A stretch of DNA of 13,961 bases, from contig NW_014012798.1 of NCBI RefSeq assembly GCF_000611645.1, forward strand, positions 1-13,961. Direction: 5' to 3'. How positions within the stretch are numbered: position 1 is the first letter of the stretch; each line of letters starts with the position of its first letter. The notes under the pieces are model-generated. The model had not been told where the DNA came from and ran no database searches. It saw nothing but the letters and a program-made list of their open reading frames with translations. The translations under genes and the position numbers were made by a program. The DNA comes from Monoraphidium neglectum. Its lineage: Eukaryota; Chlorophyta; Chlorophyceae; Sphaeropleales; Selenastraceae. This document shows, in pieces, positions 7,395 to 13,961 of this stretch.

Positions 7395-10300
7395 TCACGT
7401 GTACAGCCGTGATCGGATCGCGTCCACCACGCATTTCAGCATCGCTGCGCCCTCGCCGCGGCTGCGCGCGGCAACCGCCACCACAAGCCCCGGCTCCGAG
7501 GGTCGCACGGCGGCGTCCAGCCGCAGGCCGATCAACACCCGGCCGACCGCGCCTGTCGCCGCGGCGGGCGCGCACGCGTTGGCGGCGAGGCGCGGCAGAA
7601 CGGCCTGCAGGTCTGCCGCCAGCGCCCGCACAGCGGCGTCCGGCCCCCGCCATTGCATCGGATGCGGCCGTTCCGCGGGCAGCGTCACCGCCGCCATCGC
7701 AGCATGGCTGCCGCTAACGGCCTGCGGACCGTAGCTGATGGAGGACAACACCTCGCGGCAGGGGCTGGGCGCGCCGCCAGCCGTGGGCGCCAGCAGCGCG
7801 GAGCAGATCTCGTGCAAGGGCGGCAGCGGGGCGGCGCCCTCCGACAGCGCCACGATGACCTCTTCGCCCCGCAGCCAGACCGCCAGCAGCTGCGCCGACT
7901 GCGGCGCACTGGCGGGCGGCCCCGCGCTGGCCCCAGCGTTGGGGGCGGCGGCCATCGGCGGCGGGCTGGTGCAGCTGGCAAAGACAGGCACCCGCGCTCG
8001 TGGCGAGGCGTGTGCGTGACCGGCTGGGCTGCTGATCAGGCCCTGGCCGTGCACCAGCCCCGGCGGCGGCGGCGCGGCCGCTTCGTCGGGCGTGCCGCAG
8101 CGGCTGGGAGAGACCCCCACCCGCGGGCAGCCGGCCGGGGCGCCGGCGGCGGCAGGGGCGCGCTCGGGGGCGCTCTGCGACGCCGCGCCCAAACCGGCTG
8201 CGGCGTCTGCCTGCCCGCCGGGCCGCGCGGCGGACGCTGCAGCCACGGGCGAGTCGGCCGGGCGCGGCGCCGGCTGGGCGCCCATTGGCGGCGGCGAAGC
8301 GGACGGCGTCGGCTCGCGGTCACGGGCGGCCGGGACCAGACCCCAGATTGACCGCAGCAGCTCGGCCTGCCATGATTAACGGAAGGGGGACGGATGGGGG
8401 CGCTGGTGTTGTGAGTAGGGCTCGGAGACGCGAGACTGCGGGCAAAAGGCGCACCATTCGCAAGCTGCGGGCCCCGCGACTGAGGCGCCGCCTCAACCCT
8501 TGGGCCGCAGTGCGCGCGTCGTTCAAACAAGTGAGGACATGCCCGCCAGCAGGGAACCAGGGAGCATGGGGGCCAGCGCTCACGTCTTTGTCAGGCAGCC
8601 CCGGACTGTATCCCAGCTCGCCGTCTGCCCGTGACGTGGCCACCGCCGCCGCCTCCGCCTCTGCCTGCGGCACGGCCCCAGAGGCTGCTGCGGAGCCCGC
8701 GCCCTCGAGAACCAGGGGGCTGCCCGGCTCCCAGTAGGGCGTGGCCTGCTCCACGCAGACCGCCGCCGCCGCCACCGGCGCCACCACGGGCTGCCGCACT
8801 CCACCAGAGCCTGGCAGCCAAAGGGGGTCTTGCTCCCGGTACTCAAGCTCAACCACGCCGCCACCCCCGCCGCCGCCGCCGCCGCCGCCGCCAGCGCCGC
8901 TGCCGCCGCTGCCATCGCCGCTGCCGCCAGGCGCCGCGCACGGCGCAGGCTGCGCCCGCGCGCGCTTCCTGGGCCTGCCGCCGCTGCCGCCGCCGCCAGC
9001 GCCGCTGCCGCTGCCAGCCGCGGCCTCGTGGGTGGGCCCACGGAGCCCCTGCTGCACGATGTACTCCTCCAGGGGCCCAGAGCCTGCGCCCCAGGAGCAG
9101 CGGGTGGGGTGGCAAGAGGGTTGCAGACGGGCAGCAAGCGCAGGCCTGCCCGGGCTGGAGGAGGCAGGGTGAGCGATCAAGACGGGCTGAGCAATGGGGC
9201 ATCAGTGCGGGGTACAGAGGGGGGTTGGGTGGTTGGGAAGAGGTCACGGCGGTCGGGCCGCCTGCCAACGACGAGGGGTGCATGGCGGCTCTGCCCAGGG
9301 CGCCCCTCGTGCCCCACCTTGCGGGCTCGGGTTCTGGCGCCTGAGGGTTGCGTTCCACCAGTTCTGCGACGAGCGAGGGAGGCAGCACAAGGTAAGGGCG
9401 GGCAGACAGGACATGCAGCATGGAGGGTCGGCAGACATGGGGAGCAACCCCACAGCCGTCCATGCGCCACGTGTTGAAGCGTTGAGCGGGTCGTCGTCGC
9501 AGGGTGTCGTGGCGCTCTGGCGCCGGCCGCTGCGCACACCTTGACGTCATTCGCTGAGCGGCCGGGCAGGAACTCGCGCACGATTTTGCTCCATTTGGTG
9601 CCGAATTTCGTGCCGAATTTCTTGTGGCCTTGCACCTGGGGGGGGCCATGCGTGGGTGGCACAGGTGGGCATGGCACGTGCCGTCAGCGAAGGGCAGTGT
9701 GCCGCTGAAATGGAGATTGTGAAGACTGTTTGCAGGGGGGCGATTTGGGGTGCTGCGGGGCTGGGAGGGGCTGGCAGCTACCCACCAGCTGCCGCTGCTC
9801 CTCCTTGGTCCAAGAGTCTCTCTTTATGTTGGGGTCCAGGTGGTTGGTCCAGCGCTGGGGGTGCGACGGGAGGAGCGGGCACAGGCCGCGGCGCAGGAGA
9901 AACAGGGGGTGTGTCGGCCTCCAGGCGGATCACAGGCAAGTTGCAAGTCATGGGTGTTTGAGAAGGGACAGTGCGGCTGGCGGCGGCTGGCGGCATCAAG
10001 CTGCTCTCGCTGGTCAAGGGCGATCCCGCCGCAAAGAGGGAGCCGCGCAGCAGCATCCATGCGCCCAGCTCCGCCGCCCCTGGGCGCACCTCGCGGCACT
10101 GCTTGGCGGTGCGCTCAGTCTCGGAAGACTCGTTGAATGCGTGAGCAATCTCTGGCCAGTTGGTCACTATCCCTTCCTCGTTTCTCACCCCGACTTCACG
10201 TTCGCGCCTGGTGGGGTGCATGGTGGGAGAGGGGGCTCATCAGGGGCAGCCGGGGAGAAACGGGTGAGGTTGACGGGAGATTCTGCTGCCAGGGTTGTGC

Positions 10301-11155
10301 TGGGTGGGTGGGCGCACAAAGGAGGCGCGCGTCACAGAGTGCGTGGATGACAAAGTGCGCTGGGGCAGGCAGCGTACGGTGATGGTGGCGCGGCGCGTGG
10401 TGCGCGCTTGTTGGGGGGCCTCCCAGTGCAAGGCAGCAGGCAGCGAGGTCAGAACTGGCAAGGCAGCCCTGGCTGCCGGCGGTTGCCAGCTGCCGAGGTG
10501 ACGCGCCTGACGAGTATGCCGTCATCCGCTGCCGACCATCCGCCCTTGCTTCGCGCAACATGGTCGCTGCACGTGCTCTGGAGCGCGGCGCCGGAACTCA
10601 TGCTGCGCGCCGCGCTCGCGCTGGGTGCACCTGCCGTCCCGAGGCCTTGGCGTTGTGGGACGATGCGTCAGACGAAGCTGTAAGGATACAAGTAACCTTG
10701 TCGACGCTGGCGTTAGATCGCGCGTTGCACTCGGAGCACGCTGCAACTGATTGCTGCCTCTCCAGCGCAATGCAATTCTAGCACCAATTCGTGTGGTAAC
10801 ATAACAAGTATCGCAGTGCTCACAGGGTACATAATAGTTGGCGTCGATGTTGGTGTCAGCGTCAACAGAGTCCGGCGCGTGCGCAGACGACGCAGATGTG
10901 TCGCCGGCGCGCCGGGCGGCCTCGGTGGAGAGCCCGGCGGACATCTGTGAGCAGCGAAGGCAGCGCGCGGCAGCGCAGCCCTAGGTGAAATAAACGAGGT
11001 GATGCCTTGCGAATCGAAAGCGAGGCACGATGCAGGCGGCAAAGCACGAGACCCAACCCAACCCAACCCAACCTCGACAGCCCACAGAATCGCACTATAC
11101 TCCTCACCATGGCGTCTATGTATCCGTCCAACCATTCATCATAGGAAAGCGGCAT
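7395..11155 (-). CDS. Two-repeat (R2R3-like) MYB DNA-binding protein, about 690 residues
   Basis: A nuclear MYB-domain protein, presumably a transcription factor. Exons on the minus strand: 11108-11155 (MPLSYDEWLDGYIDAM), 10824-10944, 10503-10630, 10090 to about 10176-10207, 9786-9854, 9540-9635, 9318-9363, 8584-9083 and 7395-8366 (stop TGA). All resolved introns are GT-AG, 150-235 bases, with compatible phases. Repeat one has GGWSAADDGIL, NWPEIAHAFN and AKQCRERW; repeat two has SWTKEEQRQL, KWSKIVREFLPGRSANDVKN and WWNATLRR, so the tryptophan scaffold of both repeats is present near residues 88-186. A basic RPRKRAR cluster (near 235-240) may be a nuclear signal. Poly-Gly and Ala/Pro-rich linkers follow, then a better-ordered C-terminus (AELLRSIWGLVP; LLAVWLRGEEVIVAL; end AIRSRLYT) of no family known to me. 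Oddities: a four-residue insertion in repeat two, and an unresolved boundary of the fourth exon. The target genes cannot be inferred. Confidence 0.85.
8866..8892. repeat. (CCG)n tract coding poly-glycine in MYB
   Basis: A trinucleotide run in the eighth MYB exon which, read on the minus strand, gives an unbroken run of glycines just before VVELEYREQDPLW. Further imperfect GCC-type repeats at about 8895-8935 and 8975-9015 encode Gly/Ser/Ala linkers on both sides of the RPRKRAR cluster. Length polymorphism is likely, and antisense frames across it stay open for long distances because of it. Confidence 0.9.
9597..9620. repeat. 12-bp tandem duplication in the second MYB repeat
   Basis: Units 9597-9608 and 9609-9620 are identical at 11 of 12 bases. 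On the minus strand they encode KFGT twice, giving HKKFGTKFGTKWSKI. This places 22 residues between the first and second tryptophans of the repeat, where 18-19 is usual; removing one unit restores 18. Confidence 0.93.
11051..11072. repeat. Short (ACCCA)4 tandem repeat
   Basis: Four perfect copies of the 5-base unit ACCCA followed by a partial unit, inside the first MYB intron (10945-11107). The unit is not the plant or Chlamydomonas telomere motif. On the transcribed strand it reads as TGGGT repeats, a G-rich run close to the donor. Confidence 0.85.
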
Positions 11156-12910
11156 GGCGAGCGGACGGCAAGATGCCCTGCGATCGACGGAGACGTGCAC
11201 CCAGCAGCTCTGGCGCGTTGTGGGACCTTGGCGTCAAGGCAAGCGCCTGAGCGCAAGAGCCTGAGCGCCCTTATCGTGTGAGTTCAAGCACAAATGGCAG
11301 AGCGAGGCGCAGATAGCTCAAAGCAAAACTCAACGTAGATTTTACGGAGCGAGGGCATCGAAAAACGTGAATATGTTCGGTGTAAGGAAGTGCAATGTCC
11401 TGTAATTCATATGTTGATCTGTTACGAGCCAGGCGCAGCAAGTAACGCGCGCACTTTCCTCCGTCGCTCCAGGTGACACGGGCCTGATCCGAGGACAGAA
11501 GCAAAGGCTGGACGGTGTGGTGCTCATCATTTTCAGTGCAACATAACGTGCCCTTCTGCGCGGAGCGGCGCTGTGTTCTGGGGCTGGCTGACTCGTAAGT
11601 GTCTGACCGCATGGCGCGTACTGTACCCATGCGTGGCAGCGCACCTGGGCGAGCAGCTGCATCCAAGGAAAGAGCAGAATCTTTCCAACGCTGCCCGCAA
11701 CGTGCATCCGCGCAGTCGATAGCATTTGACGATTTCGACAATGACGATCGGCAGCACACGTTCCGGTGATCGCCCTCATGCTCTGCGCTGCTCATGAGCT
11801 CAGGGCCCAGCCACCGTGCCGTGTCCGGGCCGTTGCGTCAAGACGCTGATCGTGCCTGCCGCCTTGGCATGCCGTGTGCGTGCCCCCTAAGCATGTTCTC
11901 ACAACCTTGTTTTGCACCGGAAGTCCCGCAGGATTTGACAAAGCATCATACTTCTTTGCTTTCTTCCGTGTTCATGTCTTTTGAGGCCTCCTTCCCTTTC
12001 ACCCACAAACAGGAAACACACAGAAGGTTGGCCGTATGCTGCGATGCTTTCGCCATACCCCCGTGAGCGACTGCAGCATTCCCTTGGTTTTACACATTCA
12101 TGCGACACGAGCAAATCCATGGCGGCTGTGTTTTGACGCTAGTCTCCATGTGCCTGTTATCGCTGCCTTCGGCTTGACACACAGCGCGATTGATCTAGGG
12201 GTCAATTATTGCGATGTAGACTAGTGCACCCAGCTGGGGGGAGCCTCATACACATGCACTTTGCGCCCAGCTCAGCCCAGCTCAAGCCGGCTAGGTGCCA
12301 GGGTCGGGCCGCTAGGCCAGACCAACACTCGGTCAGACGCCACCGACGGGCCGCGCGCTGGCCTGGCGCTGGCCTGCCCGTGCAGCGACGTCCGAGGACA
12401 TGGTCGTAATATCACTATGCTTCGGAAGCCTTCCAGGCCCAGGTTCAAACAGGCAACCACCTTGGAACCCCACGCAGCCGACCAGCAGCCCTCAGGAGTA
12501 CCGGCAGCACCTCGCCAACTGCCTGCGACAACTTCCACCACCCCAACCACCACCATCACCTCGCTCAAACAGCATGCAAACACCCACGTCCATGCCCTCT
12601 TGCACACCAAAAAACACGCCGCCGTCAACGCAGCGCCCCGCCACACCTGTCGCCGTCCCCGGCCGACCAGAGCGAACTGTCACCGCGCACGGCGGTGGCG
12701 GAAGCAGCATGCTTTCTCCTGGCCAGTGTTGTCGCAGCATGGTTCAGGCGCACAAGGTTGTGGAATAAACTGACATGCGCTGCAGCGCAGAATGGCCAGA
12801 GCGAGTCAAGTAACAGCTGCATGTTGGATTGGCCACCACCCAGCAGCATCCGAAACCCTCAGCATTGCAAACCTGTTGTATGGCTGCGTCCATTCATCCT
12901 TGACCCACGA
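11156..12910. other. Intergenic DNA upstream of MYB, no supported gene
   Basis: About 1.75 kb containing the MYB promoter side and part of the gap to the reductase gene. The part at 11270-12200 has a clearly lower GC content than the exons. Open frames (for example 11271-11795 minus, 12261-12773 and 12400-12768 plus) overlap each other, lack recognisable motifs and lack the G/C third-position bias of the real genes here. No RNA gene was recognised. Confidence 0.55.
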
Positions 12911-13404
12911 CCTGGCCAATACCAAGCTGTGAGAAGTCATATGGGTTGCACTCTGAACAGCACGTGCCTGCCCTGTGCAACTCACAATCGCAGGGCGAAG
13001 CAGGCGGATATGCGAGCGCGCAAGAGCCAAATCTTGAATTCAAGTTGTGAGAAGCATATTGATGTGTAGCACAACAAGGCTGCGCCGAGCGCCTGCACGG
13101 GGCGATGCAGCGCAAGGCGCGCTCGTCCACCCCCATTCAGCTTTCCGCCCTGGCCGTGGGGGTTCGGGCTGAGCCAGCACCGCCGGCGCGCGAGGGCAGC
13201 CTAGGGCCAGTGACATACCGGCTTGCGCCCACCCTTTTGTGGGGCGTGCGGCGCACAACAAGCAGCCTACACCCCCGGGCAGACTCGGTGGCGCAGAGCT
13301 CGCAACAGCCAGGATCCCAAGTCACATGCAGCCGACGAGCCGAGCCGCGTGAGCTCCAAGACATGGAAGTAGTGACTGACTCGCAACGTGAGCAGGCCGC
13401 ACCT
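12911..13404 (+). repeat. Dispersed repeat, copy 2 (about 494 bp)
   Basis: Direct-orientation partner of 5085-5597. The order and spacing of the matching blocks are kept along the whole length. Its right end is about 200 bases from the stop codon of the reductase gene, so it may be part of that gene's 3' flank or transcript. The copies differ mainly by scattered substitutions and short indels, which fits an old duplication or two old insertions of one element. Confidence 0.8.
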
Positions 13405-13606
13405 ACTGGTTATGACACCGTGAACGCTTGCACAGCCCCTGTCAGAGGCCCGCCCAAAGGAAGAGAAATCCCTGGCCGCGCAATAATGACACTCGCAGGC
13501 GCACACACGACGCGCCCCGCGCCTCGTCTGCACATCGGCTGCGCCGCCCGAGGGGCGCGGCGGGCGCGCCACGCGGCAAGCCCAATCCCAAGCTGGCCGG
13601 CGTGTG

Positions 13607-13961
13607 CTACCACACGTCGCGCATGTAGCGGCCGCTGTCTGTGAACTCCTTGACCCACATCTCCGCCTTGGTGCCGCTCATGGCCCCGTGCCTCGACACC
13701 ACCTCGATCAGCGCGCGGTGCACGTCCTTGGCCATGGCCTTGGCGTCCCCGCACACATAGAAGCAGGCCCCCGGCTTGCGCAGCAGCTCCCACACCCGCG
13801 CGCCCTCGCGCGCGAGGTGGTGCTGCACGTAGTCCTTGGTGCTGCCCTCCCGCGAGAACGCGACGTGCAGCGACCCCAGGGCGCCCGACTCCTCAAAGCC
13901 GCGCAGCTCCGCCTCGTATATGAAATCGTGCGCGCGGTTGCGGCAGCCGAAGAACAGCAAG
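13607..13961 (-). CDS. CPR: NADPH-cytochrome P450 reductase, C-terminal exon, partial
   Basis: The last 117 residues of the diflavin reductase that passes electrons from NADPH through FAD and FMN to microsomal P450s; it is normally ER-anchored by an N-terminal helix that lies outside the window. The fragment is the NADPH-binding end of the ferredoxin-reductase module: GCRNR at residues 5-9, the Ser-Arg pair that binds the 2'-phosphate in AFSREG (36-37), Lys42, the catalytic Cys70 in YVCGDA, and the terminal RYMRDVW with Asp115 and the Trp117 that stacks on FAD. All key positions are present. One open exon runs to the right edge with no splice site seen. The stop is TAG at 13607-13609. The wording matches plant and algal P450 reductases; nitric oxide synthase and sulfite reductase relatives fit the C-terminus less well. 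Confidence 0.96.
   Translation of the reverse strand, partial: LLFFGCRNRAHDFIYEAELRGFEESGALGSLHVAFSREGSTKDYVQHHLAREGARVWELLRKPGACFYVCGDAKAMAKDVHRALIEVVSRHGAMSGTKAEMWVKEFTDSGRYMRDVW

Noticed and set aside
8631..9344. Long plus-strand frames across the MYB exons
   Set aside because: They are antisense shadows of the GC-rich Gly/Ala-coding exon; the sense-strand exons carry MYB motifs and matched splice phases.
11271..11795. Minus-strand frame of 174 codons in the intergenic region
   Set aside because: Lower GC content, no codon bias like the real exons, no recognisable motif, and an overlapping frame of similar length at 11342-11779.
12261..12773. Two overlapping plus-strand Pro/Ser/Thr-rich frames (also 12400-12768)
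   Set aside because: They compete for the same bases, have no motif or convincing splice context, and weak third-position bias. A small exon of an unknown gene cannot be excluded.

Overview
The window looks like nuclear DNA of a GC-rich, intron-rich green alga (Chlorophyta, plausibly a Chlorella-like trebouxiophyte; the genus cannot be fixed from this stretch). The reasons are GT-AG introns of about 150-700 bases that break genes into short exons, strong G/C preference at third codon positions in the exons, long GC-rich intergenic DNA, a (CA)30 microsatellite, and protein matches that are closest in wording to plant homologues. Nothing suggests prokaryotic, organellar or viral DNA.

Layout. 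(1) 37-2252, minus strand: the 5' exons of BRR2, the U5 snRNP helicase of the spliceosome. The gene runs off the left edge; its third intron carries a perfect 15-bp hairpin next to the (CA)30 tract. (2) 2253-2665: a 413-base gap from which BRR2 and a plus-strand gene diverge. (3) 2666-3346, plus strand: a two-exon gene for an unrecognised protein of about 176 residues with a hydrophobic N-terminus. (4) 3347-7394: about 4 kb without a gene I can support, holding one copy (5085-5597) of a dispersed repeat and, near its right end, a 12-bp GC-rich hairpin. (5) 7395-11155, minus strand: a nine-exon gene for a two-repeat MYB DNA-binding protein of about 690 residues. (6) 11156-13606: another gene-poor stretch with the second repeat copy (12911-13404). 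(7) 13607-13961, minus strand: the C-terminal exon of NADPH-cytochrome P450 reductase, running off the right edge.

The genes do not form a pathway. BRR2 is core splicing, the reductase supplies electrons to ER P450s, and the MYB protein is presumably a transcription factor. The points that deserve a second look are in gene structure: a possible 35-base intron or frameshift in BRR2, a 12-bp tandem duplication that lengthens the second MYB repeat by four residues, an unresolved splice junction in the first MYB repeat, the paired roughly 500-bp repeats, and the two hairpins. I found no convincing sign of a new multi-gene system.
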